Source: Solibacillus sp. FSL H8-0538 (GTDB lineage Bacteria > Bacillota > Bacilli > Bacillales_A > Planococcaceae). From it: 64,000 nt of DNA. Position 1 is the first letter of the stretch, and every line of letters begins with the position of its first letter. The notes beneath the pieces were generated by a model. That model saw only the letters and a program-made list of their open reading frames with translations. It made no database searches and was not told where the DNA came from. Location: assembly GCF_038003525.1 (NCBI RefSeq), contig NZ_JBBOPI010000001.1, forward strand, positions 115,001 to 179,000, read 5' to 3'. Shown piece after piece: positions 1 through 10,718 of this stretch. The position numbers were made by a program, and so were the translations under genes.

Positions 1-2320
<2,320 letters not shown>

Positions 2321-2407
2321 ATTATTACCGAATATTTCAACTTTCAATGAACCGTTTATCCAGTTTTGAAAGAACAATCTTTCAACAAAAGCACATCTAT
2401 GTGCAAG

Positions 2408-2524
2408 TCTAGTGATGATGGCAAAGAGGTCACACCCGTTCCCATACCGAACACGGAAGTTAAGCTCTTTAGCGCCGATGGTAGTTGGGGGCTTCCCCCT
2501 GTGAGAGTAGGACGTCGCTAGGCA
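2408..2524 (+). rRNA. rrf: 5S ribosomal RNA
   Basis: A 117-nt block starts about 90 nt after the 23S end. It contains the conserved 5S core (CCCATACCGAACACGG) and complementary ends (TCTAGTGATG with ACGTCGCTAGGC). No tRNA gene follows before the terminator, so this rrn operon ends with 5S. Confidence 0.97.
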
Positions 2525-2533
2525 ATATAAAAA

Positions 2534-2566
2534 GAAGACTGAGGATTATTTCTCAGTCTTTTTTTT
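2534..2566 (+). terminator. Rho-independent terminator of the rRNA operon
   Basis: A stem of AAGACTGAG pairing with CTCAGTCTT around a short AT loop is followed by a run of eight T. It lies directly after 5S. Confidence 0.9.
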
Positions 2567-2569
2567 GTT

Positions 2570-2700
2570 TGTAGTTGAAAAAGTATAACTTTCCCAACCA
2601 CATCTGATGGAAGTTGTAGACATCATCAGTTAAGGTAGTATGCTGCAAGACACCAAAAAAGAAGGTCTAGGATTTATTCCTCTACCTTCTTTTTTTTCGT
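2570..2700 (+). other. Intergenic stretch with a second terminator-like hairpin and a repeat fragment
   Basis: The 350 bp between the rRNA terminator and the LytTR gene hold no convincing gene. At about 2661-2697 an imperfect stem (GAAGGTCTAGGA with TCCTCTACCTTC) precedes eight T, a likely back-up terminator. At about 2576-2604 the sequence AAAAAGTATAACTTTCCC followed by AACCACAT resembles the left arm of the dispersed repeat seen at 6955, 13789 and 62667. Nothing else was recognised up to 2877. Confidence 0.6.
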
Positions 2701-2877
2701 TCACTAATTACTTACTTCAGTGAGTGTCCCCCAACTAGGAACCCCAGCTAAAAGTGCTTCTATGTGCAAGTGACCTGCTAGATAATAAAAGAGATGTTAC
2801 TCTAGTGTATTCCATCTGATTATAAAAATTGTTCAGGAGAAACTTCAATACTATAGAACTCAATGATCTTTACAAAA

Positions 2878-3549
2878 TTAAAACTCCAATACACTTCGAA
2901 CATCATTCATATAGGACTGGCTAACAGGTAGCTCGGTACCATCTTTTAAGAGAATAACAAAATTTGAAGTAACATCCCGCGAAATCTTTTTAATGAAATG
3001 AATATTGATAATGTAAGAACGGTGTATGCGCAAGAAGATATTTGGTAGTCGCGTCTGTAACTCCTTAAGTGTTACGGTTGTTTTATACTGTTCTCCATCC
3101 TTATAAAACCATGTTCGTTTCTGTAAGCTCTCAATATGCGAAATTTGTTCAATCGGAATAGGGCTCCAATCTTCATTTTGTCGACCTGTTAAAAAACGAT
3201 AAGTTTCTATTTTTGGTTTTGAAAAAGTGGGAGGCAATACAATAACGAGTGCCCCTGGTTGATCCTTCACAAAAATCGGATAACCAATTGCGTAATAAGG
3301 TGTATCAAATAACGTATTTTCCATTACTGCATCGGTTTTAATGGGATTTCGCAAAACACGGTAAGCAATACTATCTTCTTTAACGGCTGTTCCCACTTCT
3401 AAATGAATGTTATGACTCCCAGAACCAAAGTAAACATATGTATCATTTACGGCAATGGCAATTGAAGCATTTTTCGGAATCCAATCTTCTACTATAATTT
3501 TAAACTGTTGTAACAGATCTTTTTCTATTACTAATTTTTGGTTTGGCAT
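2878..3549 (-). CDS. LytTR-family transcriptional regulator with N-terminal sensor-like domain
   Basis: A 223-aa protein. Residues about 125-223 form a LytTR DNA-binding domain (ISHIESLQKRTWFY, LPNIFLRIHRSYIINIHFIKKI, then the final LKDGTELPVSQSY strand). Residues about 1-115 lack a phospho-receiver domain and look like a small PAS/GAF-type fold of the kind that carries a FDTPYYAIGYPI-like strand in other Bacillales sensors. It is therefore probably a one-component regulator sensing a small molecule; the ligand is unknown. The gene is divergent from aceA across about 220 bp containing spaced CTGTTA boxes, which suggests control of the glyoxylate genes and possibly of itself. The ATG has an upstream GGGGAG ribosome binding site. 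Confidence 0.85.
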   Translation of the reverse strand: MPNQKLVIEKDLLQQFKIIVEDWIPKNASIAIAVNDTYVYFGSGSHNIHLEVGTAVKEDSIAYRVLRNPIKTDAVMENTLFDTPYYAIGYPIFVKDQPGALVIVLPPTFSKPKIETYRFLTGRQNEDWSPIPIEQISHIESLQKRTWFYKDGEQYKTTVTLKELQTRLPNIFLRIHRSYIINIHFIKKISRDVTSNFVILLKDGTELPVSQSYMNDVRSVLEF

Positions 3550-3657
3550 TGTGAATAACTCCCCTCTGTATTACACAATTTTTTACAATTCATCTTCCCT
3601 ATATGTTATTTCGTCATTAAAAAGATATCTTTTATCGGAAAATAATGAAAATTTTTG

Positions 3658-3732
3658 AATTCTGTTATATAGTAATTTACAGCAAGAATAACTGTTATGG
3701 GACAGGTGAATATTAGTTTTCCTAACAGAATT
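3658..3732. promoter_or_regulatory. Candidate LytTR operator: three CTGTTA boxes spaced 30 bp
   Basis: TCTGTTATA lies at 3661-3669, ACTGTTATG at 3691-3699, and CCTAACAGA (inverted TCTGTTAGG) at 3721-3729. The centres are exactly 30 bp apart, close to three helical turns. The outer pair extends to a perfect 10-bp inverted repeat (AATTCTGTTA and TAACAGAATT). LytTR domains are known to bind short GTT-containing repeats, so binding by the adjacent regulator is a reasonable inference, not shown. Confidence 0.55.
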
Positions 3733-3766
3733 TATTTTTACACAAATGGGAAGGTGGAAATGTAAC

Positions 3767-5050
3767 ATGTCAACTCGTCAAGAAAAGATTCAAGCTCTAA
3801 AAAATGATTGGGTAGAGAACCAACGCTGGAACGGTATCGAACGTGGATACACTGCTGAAGAAGTAGTAAAACTTCAAGGTTCAGTAGTAATCGAGCAAAC
3901 GTTAGCAACTCGCGGAGCTAAACGTTTATGGGACTCTTTACACAAAGAGCCATTCATTAATGCTTTAGGTGCACTTACTGGTAACCAAGCAATTCAACAA
4001 GTAAAAGCAGGTTTAAAGGCAATCTACTTATCGGGGTGGCAAGTAGCAGCTGACGCAAACATTGCAGGTCAAATGTATCCAGACCAATCTTTATACCCAG
4101 CAAACTCTGTACCACAAGTGGTTAAACGTATTAACCAAGCGCTACAACGTGCTGACCAAATTGATCATGCTGAAGGCCGTGAAGATGAGTTCGACTGGTT
4201 TGCTCCAATCGTAGCTGACGCGGAAGCTGGTTTCGGTGGTCCACTTAATGTATTCGAACTTGTTAAAGGTATGATCGAAGCGGGTGCATCAGGTGTTCAC
4301 TTAGAAGACCAATTAGCTTCTGAGAAAAAATGCGGTCACTTAGGTGGTAAAGTATTACTTCCAACGCAAAACGCAGTACGTAACTTAATCGCAGCTCGTT
4401 TAGCAGCGGACGTAATGGGTGTTGATACAGTATTAATCGCTCGTACAGATGCAGATGCAGCTGACATGGTAACTTCTGACATTGACCCACGTGATGCAGA
4501 GTTCTTAACTGGTGAACGTACGCCAGAAGGTTTCTTCCGTACAGTACCAGGTATCAAACAAGCCATTTCTCGTGGTTTAGCATATGCGCCGTACGCAGAT
4601 TTAATCTGGTGCGAAACATCAAAACCATCTCTTGAGGAAGCACGTGAATTTGCAGCAGCAATCCACGCTGAGTTCCCAGGAAAAATGCTTGCTTACAACT
4701 GCTCACCTTCATTCAACTGGGAAGCAAACCTTTCTAAAGAAGAAATCGCTGAGTACCAACGCGAGCTTGGCAAGTTAGGGTATAAATTCCAATTCGTAAC
4801 ATTAGCTGGTTTCCACTCTTTAAACCACTCTATGTTCGAGCTTGCGCATGACTACAAGGATAACGGTATGGCTGCATACTCTAAATTACAACAAGCTGAA
4901 TTCGCTTCAGAATCAAAAGGCTACACAGCTACTCGTCACCAACGTGAAGTAGGTACTGGTTACTTTGATGAAGTATCACAAGCAATTTCAGGTGGTACAT
5001 CTTCAACGACTGCAATGGCTGGATCTACAGAAACTGAGCAATTCGTATAA
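3767..5050 (+). CDS. aceA: Isocitrate lyase
   Basis: A 427-aa protein that cleaves isocitrate to succinate and glyoxylate in the glyoxylate bypass. It contains the isocitrate lyase signature [11 protein letters not shown] with the catalytic cysteine at about residue 189, and the metal- and substrate-binding stretch [12 protein letters not shown]. An in-frame ATG at 3746 exists, but GGAAGGTGG at 3749-3757 overlaps it and is correctly placed for the ATG at 3767, giving the usual N-terminus MSTRQEKIQ. Codon use looks adapted to high expression. Malate synthase follows 85 bp downstream, probably in the same transcript. Confidence 0.97.
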   Translation: MSTRQEKIQALKNDWVENQRWNGIERGYTAEEVVKLQGSVVIEQTLATRGAKRLWDSLHKEPFINALGALTGNQAIQQVKAGLKAIYLSGWQVAADANIAGQMYPDQSLYPANSVPQVVKRINQALQRADQIDHAEGREDEFDWFAPIVADAEAGFGGPLNVFELVKGMIEAGASGVHLEDQLASEKKCGHLGGKVLLPTQNAVRNLIAARLAADVMGVDTVLIARTDADAADMVTSDIDPRDAEFLTGERTPEGFFRTVPGIKQAISRGLAYAPYADLIWCETSKPSLEEAREFAAAIHAEFPGKMLAYNCSPSFNWEANLSKEEIAEYQRELGKLGYKFQFVTLAGFHSLNHSMFELAHDYKDNGMAAYSKLQQAEFASESKGYTATRHQREVGTGYFDEVSQAISGGTSSTTAMAGSTETEQFV

Positions 5051-5135
5051 AAAGAATCTATTTGCTCCCGTTCGATGTTGGACGGGTGCAAATGCCTAAA
5101 ATTAAATCTTTTCATAAAGGTGGGGGAGTCTTGAG

Positions 5136-6734
5136 ATGGAACAAGCAACAACAGGTAAGTTAAAAATTGTTGGGGAAATTAACGAACAAGTGGAATCGGT
5201 GTTAACGCCGGAAGCTTTAGAGTTTATCCTTTCTCTACACGAAAAGTTTGATACTCGTCGTAAAGAATTGCTAGAAAAACGTCAAGAACGTCAAAAACGC
5301 CTAGATGCTGGTGAGAAACTCGACTTCTTACCAGAAACAAAGCATGTACGTGAGGGAGACTGGACAATTGCTCCACTCCCTGCGGATTTGCAGGATCGAC
5401 GCGTTGAAATTACGGGTCCAGTTGACCGTAAAATGGTTATTAATGCGTTAAACTCTGGTGCAAAAATGTTCATGGCATGTTTTGAAGATGCATCTTCTCC
5501 TACATGGGAAAACATGATTAGTGGACAAATCAATATGCGAGATGCAGTTCGTCGTACGATTTCCTTCACGAACGAAGCAAATGGTAAAGAGTATAAGTTA
5601 AACGAAGAGTCAGCTGTACTATTAGTTCGTCCTCGAGGATTGCACTTACTTGAGAAAAACGTATTAATAAACGGTGAGCCAATGTCAGGTAGTTTATTTG
5701 ACTTCGGTTTATACCTATTCCACAACGCGAAGGAAGCAATCGCTCGCGGAACAGGTCCTTACTTCTATTTACCAAAGCTTGAGAGCCATTTAGAAGCACG
5801 TTGGTGGAATGAAGTATTTGTGTACGCCCAAGATTATATTGGCATTCCACAAGGGACAATTAAAGCTACTGTATTAATTGAAACTATTTTAGCCGCTTAT
5901 GAGATGGATGAAATTCTTTATGAATTACGTGATCACTCAAAAGGCTTAAACTGTGGGCGCTGGGATTATATTTTCAGCTACATAAAACGCCTGCGTAATC
6001 AGCCAGACGTAATTTTACCGGATCGTGGTCAAGTGACGATGACTGTACCTTTCATGAAGGCATATACGTCACTTTGTATTCAAACGTGTCATAAACGTAA
6101 CGCACCAGCAATGGGCGGGATGGCGGCACAAATTCCGGTTAAAGGTGATGATGAAGCAAATGCCGCAGCCTATGCGAAAGTTGCTGAAGACAAACGTCGT
6201 GAAGCAACAGATGGGCACGATGGTACGTGGGTAGCGCATCCAGGAATGGTTGCAACTGCGTTAGAGCAATTTAATGCAATTATGCCAACTCCAAACCAAA
6301 TTGATAAAAAACGTGAAGACGTAAATGTAACTGCTGCGGACCTGGTTGCCGTTCCAGATGGCACAATTACGGATGCCGGTGTTCGTGTAAACGTCAATGT
6401 TGGTGTACAATACATCGCTTCTTGGCTTCGCGGTCAAGGTGCTGCACCAATTAATAACTTAATGGAAGATGCAGCAACAGCTGAAATCTCTCGTACTCAA
6501 GTATGGCAATGGATCCGCCATGACAAGGGGATTTTAGATGATGGACGTAAAATTACACTCGAGCTAGTGTTATCAGTATTGGACGAAGAACTTGTAAATA
6601 TTAAAGAAGCTGTTGGGGAACAAGCTTATGACAGCGGTCGTTATGCCGAAGCGGCTGAACTGTTCAAGACTTTAATCGAGCAAGATGAGTTCGTTGAATT
6701 CTTAACACTACCTGGGTATGAAAGAATTAGCTAG
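5136..6734 (+). CDS. aceB: Malate synthase A
   Basis: A 532-aa protein condensing glyoxylate with acetyl-CoA to malate, the second step of the glyoxylate bypass. It matches malate synthase A in length and in blocks such as [28 protein letters not shown] and the family signature around [18 protein letters not shown] (about residues 264-281). The ribosome binding site GGTGGGGGAG precedes the ATG. It lies directly downstream of aceA with no intervening terminator visible, so the two are very likely co-transcribed. Confidence 0.97.
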   Translation: MEQATTGKLKIVGEINEQVESVLTPEALEFILSLHEKFDTRRKELLEKRQERQKRLDAGEKLDFLPETKHVREGDWTIAPLPADLQDRRVEITGPVDRKMVINALNSGAKMFMACFEDASSPTWENMISGQINMRDAVRRTISFTNEANGKEYKLNEESAVLLVRPRGLHLLEKNVLINGEPMSGSLFDFGLYLFHNAKEAIARGTGPYFYLPKLESHLEARWWNEVFVYAQDYIGIPQGTIKATVLIETILAAYEMDEILYELRDHSKGLNCGRWDYIFSYIKRLRNQPDVILPDRGQVTMTVPFMKAYTSLCIQTCHKRNAPAMGGMAAQIPVKGDDEANAAAYAKVAEDKRREATDGHDGTWVAHPGMVATALEQFNAIMPTPNQIDKKREDVNVTAADLVAVPDGTITDAGVRVNVNVGVQYIASWLRGQGAAPINNLMEDAATAEISRTQVWQWIRHDKGILDDGRKITLELVLSVLDEELVNIKEAVGEQAYDSGRYAEAAELFKTLIEQDEFVEFLTLPGYERIS

Positions 6735-6905
6735 TTCGACATATTTTCTATAGTTAATTGAAAAATTTACTACTACAATTTTCGAGTTGCTTGGAAAACA
6801 GCTCGGAACATTATGAATGGGTTGCCTCCCATAACATAATACTTATGCGTTTTAACAAAGGGGTCTATTATAAAAGAATTGTGTAAGGTTCGATTATAAA
6901 AGAGG

Positions 6906-6950
6906 AAAAATGTCTTTCTAGTCATAATGGGGCTAGAGGGGCATTTTTTT
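6906..6950 (+). terminator. Probable aceAB terminator
   Basis: AAATGTCTTTCTAG pairs with CTAGAGGGGCATTT (with G-T pairs) around a loop of about ten bases, followed by a T run at 6944-6950. It lies 170 bp beyond the aceB stop. Confidence 0.7.
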
Positions 6951-6954
6951 AGTC

Positions 6955-7032
6955 GATAAAAAAGTATAACTTTTCCATCCGCATAAGTAAGGACATCAAC
7001 TCGCCTTATTTCGGGCGAGTTGTGTCTTTCTA
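6955..7032 (+). repeat. Dispersed two-hairpin intergenic repeat, copy B (full length)
   Basis: GATAAAAAAGTATAACTTTT begins the element. A CATAAGTAAGGACATC junction follows, then a strong stem (ACTCGCC with GGGCGAGT), ending in GTGTCTTTCTA. The same arrangement recurs at 13789-13866 and 62667-62747. Confidence 0.85.
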
Positions 7033-7150
7033 ATGTCTAGGAATTTGCGTGAAAGTACTTTTCTTATTTTTCAGCAGGATTATTTTGTGACATCTCGAAT
7101 GAAGGATAAGATGGAATAAATGTAAAGTATATACAAAGGAGATAGAAAAC

Positions 7151-8323
7151 ATGAGAAATAAAGAATTATTATTAATACCAGGACCTACACCAGTACTTGA
7201 TGAAATTTATGACGCGCTTGCTAGTGAAACACGCGGTCATACCGATCCACGTTTTGTGGCGACGTTTAAAAATGCGATTGAGCAAACAAAAGAAATGCTA
7301 CAAACAGATGGTGAGGTTTATGTAGTTGCCGGTTCTGGCACACTTGCAATGGAAATGGCGATTGTTAACACAGTTGCAGAAGGGGAAAAGATACTTGTTA
7401 TTAGCCACGGCTATTTTGGTGATCGTTTTACACCACTTGCAAAAGCGTACGGTATTGAAGTGGATGTACTTCAATCGGAATGGGGGAAACGAGTGGACGC
7501 GAAGCTTGTCGAAGAAGTGCTTGCGACAGGTAGTTACAAGGCAGTAACCGTTACACATGCGGATACCTCAACAGGTGTTGCTTCTGATTTAGAAACGCTT
7601 ATCCCGCTTATTAAAGCAGCGGGTGCACTTGCGATTGTTGATGGTGTAGTAGCAACAGCGGCAATGGAAGAAAATATGAGTAAAAGATACGGAAATAATC
7701 CGGACCATAAAATTGATATCGTATTAACAGGCTCGCAAAAAGCGATTGGTGTACCACCTGGTTTAGCTATTATCGCATTCAGTAAAAAGGCCCTTCAAGC
7801 GCGCGCCGAATTAGGCCAAATTCGCGCATATTATGCAGATATTAATAACTGGCGCGGGGTTATGGACAATCCAAGTACGTATTTTGCTACACCACCTGTA
7901 AACTTAATTTATGCGTATGATACTGCGCTTAAAATTGTGCTAGATGAAGGTATGGACAATCGTATAGCGCGTCACGTTGCATATGGAAAAGCAGTGCGAG
8001 CGGCCCTTCGTGAATACGGTATGCATGCGATTGCAGACGAGTCTATTGCAGCACCAACATTAAGCTGTATTTTATATCCCGATGGCGTAGTAGATGCAGA
8101 TTTCCGTGCAGGCCTAGCAAAACGCGGCATCATTATTGCAGGTTCACTTGCACATTTAGCAGGTAAGGCTTTCCGCATTGGACATATGGGGAATACAACA
8201 CCAGAGATGCTTGAGCAAGCAATTCGCCAAATTGGGGATGTATTACAAGAGCTAGGTGTACAAGTAAATAGTGAGCAGGCCGTAACAGCACTTAAAGCTG
8301 AACTAGCAGTCACTGTGCAATAA
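7151..8323 (+). CDS. Class V PLP aminotransferase (alanine/serine-glyoxylate type)
   Basis: A 390-aa fold-type I PLP enzyme. The start LLLIPGPTPV and the Schiff-base lysine at about residue 197 in VLTGSQKAIGVPPG are typical of the alanine-glyoxylate, serine-glyoxylate and ureidoglycine-glyoxylate (PucG) aminotransferases. The likely reaction is transfer of an amino group to glyoxylate or pyruvate; the donor cannot be fixed from sequence. Its position after aceAB fits glyoxylate metabolism, and no purine-degradation genes are adjacent to support PucG. AAGGAG lies 9-14 bp before the ATG. Confidence 0.85.
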   Translation: MRNKELLLIPGPTPVLDEIYDALASETRGHTDPRFVATFKNAIEQTKEMLQTDGEVYVVAGSGTLAMEMAIVNTVAEGEKILVISHGYFGDRFTPLAKAYGIEVDVLQSEWGKRVDAKLVEEVLATGSYKAVTVTHADTSTGVASDLETLIPLIKAAGALAIVDGVVATAAMEENMSKRYGNNPDHKIDIVLTGSQKAIGVPPGLAIIAFSKKALQARAELGQIRAYYADINNWRGVMDNPSTYFATPPVNLIYAYDTALKIVLDEGMDNRIARHVAYGKAVRAALREYGMHAIADESIAAPTLSCILYPDGVVDADFRAGLAKRGIIIAGSLAHLAGKAFRIGHMGNTTPEMLEQAIRQIGDVLQELGVQVNSEQAVTALKAELAVTVQ

Positions 8324-8324
8324 A

Positions 8325-8370
8325 TAAAAGCCTGGCATAGGAAGGAATGCTTCACTACGCCAGGCTTTCA
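8325..8370. terminator. Bidirectional terminator between the aminotransferase and Sel1 genes
   Basis: AAAGCCTGGC at 8327-8336 pairs perfectly with GCCAGGCTTT at 8359-8368 around a 22-base loop. The distal arm runs into the stop codon of the convergent minus-strand gene. Confidence 0.75.
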
Positions 8371-10302
8371 TACGTCTTGTTCGATAGATTGCTTTAACCA
8401 ACGAGTCGCTTCTGTATAATTCTGCGCCACACCTAGTCCTTTTTTATAAAGCATGCCGAGGTAGAATTGTGCCTTTACATGTCCTTGATGCGCGGCAAGG
8501 CGATACCATTTTGCGGCTTCTGCATAATCTTGCGTTAGACCTTCACCTTGAGAATACATTTGGGCAAGTTGGAACTGCGCTTTGGCAAAACCAGCATTTG
8601 CGGCTTGCTGAATCCATTTTGAAGCTTCTGTGTAATCTTTTGCCACACCTAGCCCCTTATCAAAAAGGTTACCGAGCATATACTGTGCTTCTACATGACC
8701 GCGTTCAGCTGCTAGACGATAACAATGGCGTGCTTCCTCGTAGTTCGTTTTCGTGCCAAGGCCGCGTTCATATAATAAACCAAGCTGGAATTCTGCTTCC
8801 ATATGACTTTGACTACTCGCAGCTTGAATCCATTTAAAAGCTTCTGGGTAGCCCAGCGACATATGATCTTTCTTTAGTTCCATCATTCCTAATGTAAACT
8901 GCGCATCCGCATGACCACGTACGGCCGCACGCTTCAGCCATTTTACAGCGGCTTCCGGCTCGTCTTTTTCTTGATAAAGGATTCCTAAATCGTAACAGGC
9001 ACTTATATGTTCGTTAGATGCTGCTTTAGTTAGCCACTCGATGGCATGATTTTGTGTTTTTTTCGTGGTCGACTGTTTGTAAATGAGCCCGAGTGAATAC
9101 TGGGCATTTGTATGGCCTTCATAAGCCGCAACTGTCAGCCACTTTATGGCCTCCTCTTCGTTTTGTTCCATGCCTTGGCCTGCCTTATATAAGAGTGCAA
9201 GTTGGAACTGTGCGTTCGTATGACATTGTAACGCTGCATATAAAAACCATTTAGCGGCTTCCTTGTAAGAAAGTGAAACACCGCGTCCCTTAGTATATAA
9301 AGAGGCTAAATTGTACTGTGCACTCGCATCGCCGGCTGAGGCTGCCTGTGTAAATAACTCAGCTGCTTTTTCATAGCTTTGTGGTACGCCTTTTCCGTCA
9401 TGATATAAAAAGCCAAGATTGTTTTGGGCGCTCGTGTTGCCTTGTGCAATCGCAAGCTGGTACCACTTCGCTGCTTCGGAAAAGTTTTGCTCAACGCCAG
9501 AGCCTTGATTGTAAAGGGAACCGAGATTGAACTGGGCCTCTGCATTTCCGGCTTTCGCAGCTTGTTCGTATAATAGAGCCGCGGTTTGTTCATTTTGTTC
9601 GACACCTTGTCCGAGTTGATACAGGACAGCGAGTGCATACTGTGCTTTGGCATCGTTTTGTTGTGCAGCAAGGGAATACCATTTCGCTGCTTCCACATAA
9701 TTTTGTTTTACGCCATGGCCATGATTATACAGTACACCTAAATTATATTGTGCACTGCTATTACCCTCATTTGCCGCAACTAAAAACCACTGTGCGGCTG
9801 ACTCCAAATCATCAGCTGCAAAGTCAAAATCTGTTACTGTAGTATTTGGCTGTGCCCATATAAAGTCTGTCACATCGTAAAATGAGGATCTTGCTAATTT
9901 TTCGCCCTTTTCTAATCGATTTAAATACCAAGCACAAATATCTGTTAAATAATCGAGGACAATTTTTGCAACTTTTGTATCCACGACTTGATTAGATGTA
10001 GTGGTGGTCATTTTTCGGACTAAATTCATGAGTAAATATATGCGACGAGGATGGATTCTCGCAATGAAGTTTTTATTATTTAATAATGTGCGAATGGCAG
10101 TATTCGAAACATTATTATGCATTTCTTTTTCATATAAATCCCGCACAATAATATCGAGCGCAATATTGGATTTTTGCAAGGATAGCGTAGGATTTGCAAT
10201 TGCATGACGTGCTGCATTTTGCAGTGCTTCTGCGAGCGGCCGGTGTGTATCTGGAATAGCATTGCAAAGCTGTGAAAGAACATCGCGGTTAATGATCATC
10301 AT
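8368..10302 (-). CDS. Sel1-like repeat protein
   Basis: A protein of about 644 aa. Residues about 1-165 are a helical N-terminal region of unknown type. From about 170 to the C-terminus there are about 13 Sel1-like (TPR-related) repeats of roughly 36 residues following the pattern AQYxLGxLYxxGxGVxQNYxEAAKWYxxAAxxG. Repeats 7-9 are degenerate. No signal peptide or membrane segment is visible, so it is probably a cytoplasmic scaffold or adaptor; partners are unknown. Start choice: a GTG at 10308 overlaps the ribosome binding site AAAGGAG, so the ATG at 10302 (or 10299) is more likely. It appears monocistronic. Confidence 0.85.
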   Translation of the reverse strand: MMIINRDVLSQLCNAIPDTHRPLAEALQNAARHAIANPTLSLQKSNIALDIIVRDLYEKEMHNNVSNTAIRTLLNNKNFIARIHPRRIYLLMNLVRKMTTTTSNQVVDTKVAKIVLDYLTDICAWYLNRLEKGEKLARSSFYDVTDFIWAQPNTTVTDFDFAADDLESAAQWFLVAANEGNSSAQYNLGVLYNHGHGVKQNYVEAAKWYSLAAQQNDAKAQYALAVLYQLGQGVEQNEQTAALLYEQAAKAGNAEAQFNLGSLYNQGSGVEQNFSEAAKWYQLAIAQGNTSAQNNLGFLYHDGKGVPQSYEKAAELFTQAASAGDASAQYNLASLYTKGRGVSLSYKEAAKWFLYAALQCHTNAQFQLALLYKAGQGMEQNEEEAIKWLTVAAYEGHTNAQYSLGLIYKQSTTKKTQNHAIEWLTKAASNEHISACYDLGILYQEKDEPEAAVKWLKRAAVRGHADAQFTLGMMELKKDHMSLGYPEAFKWIQAASSQSHMEAEFQLGLLYERGLGTKTNYEEARHCYRLAAERGHVEAQYMLGNLFDKGLGVAKDYTEASKWIQQAANAGFAKAQFQLAQMYSQGEGLTQDYAEAAKWYRLAAHQGHVKAQFYLGMLYKKGLGVAQNYTEATRWLKQSIEQDV

Positions 10303-10308
10303 TGTCAC

Positions 10309-10718
10309 TCCTTTTAAAAGAGATGTTTTATTAAATCAAATTCGCCCCCATGATTTTGGTGTGTAGATTTTGAATTGTGCCTCGGTCTGTACAATGTAGC
10401 CCAGTTAGCCGTAGTCACATGGATGCGACGAATGTAGGTTAGCATCATTAAATCCCTTCAAAATCTGTGCCATTTGCTAGAGGCTTTAACTGCAGTCAGC
10501 CGGCGTTTGGACGCTCGCTGATAAAGGGCAAAACTCGCATTCATCACACCATTTATAGAGTTGGGTGGTTTTTTGCTGAATGACGTTAAATGGATAATTA
10601 TTCTTTTTATCGGGTGAGAGAACGTATTATGAACAGTTTATGAGCGGGCGTTGCGGTTGTTTTTAGGGAAATATTGTATGATGTTGTGAAAAATATATAC
10701 TACTAGGGGGATGGTTGG
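10309..10718 (+). other. Gene-free stretch before adenine deaminase
   Basis: About 410 bp without a convincing ORF between two divergent genes. A perfect 10-bp inverted repeat, AGATTTTGAA (10365-10374) and TTCAAAATCT (10457-10466), brackets about 80 bp of higher-GC sequence that could fold. I found no purine-riboswitch core, although the downstream gene acts on adenine. No promoter could be assigned with confidence. Confidence 0.4.

Larger units (their letters stand above)
6735..7150 (+). other. Intergenic stretch downstream of aceB
   Basis: These 416 bp hold no convincing gene. They contain an aceB terminator at about 6906-6950, a full copy of the dispersed two-hairpin repeat at 6955-7032, and about 100 bp of leader before the aminotransferase gene. 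Confidence 0.6.

Noticed and set aside
10309-10718. Purine riboswitch before adenine deaminase
   Set aside because: The conserved loop and junction sequences of the purine aptamer are not present.
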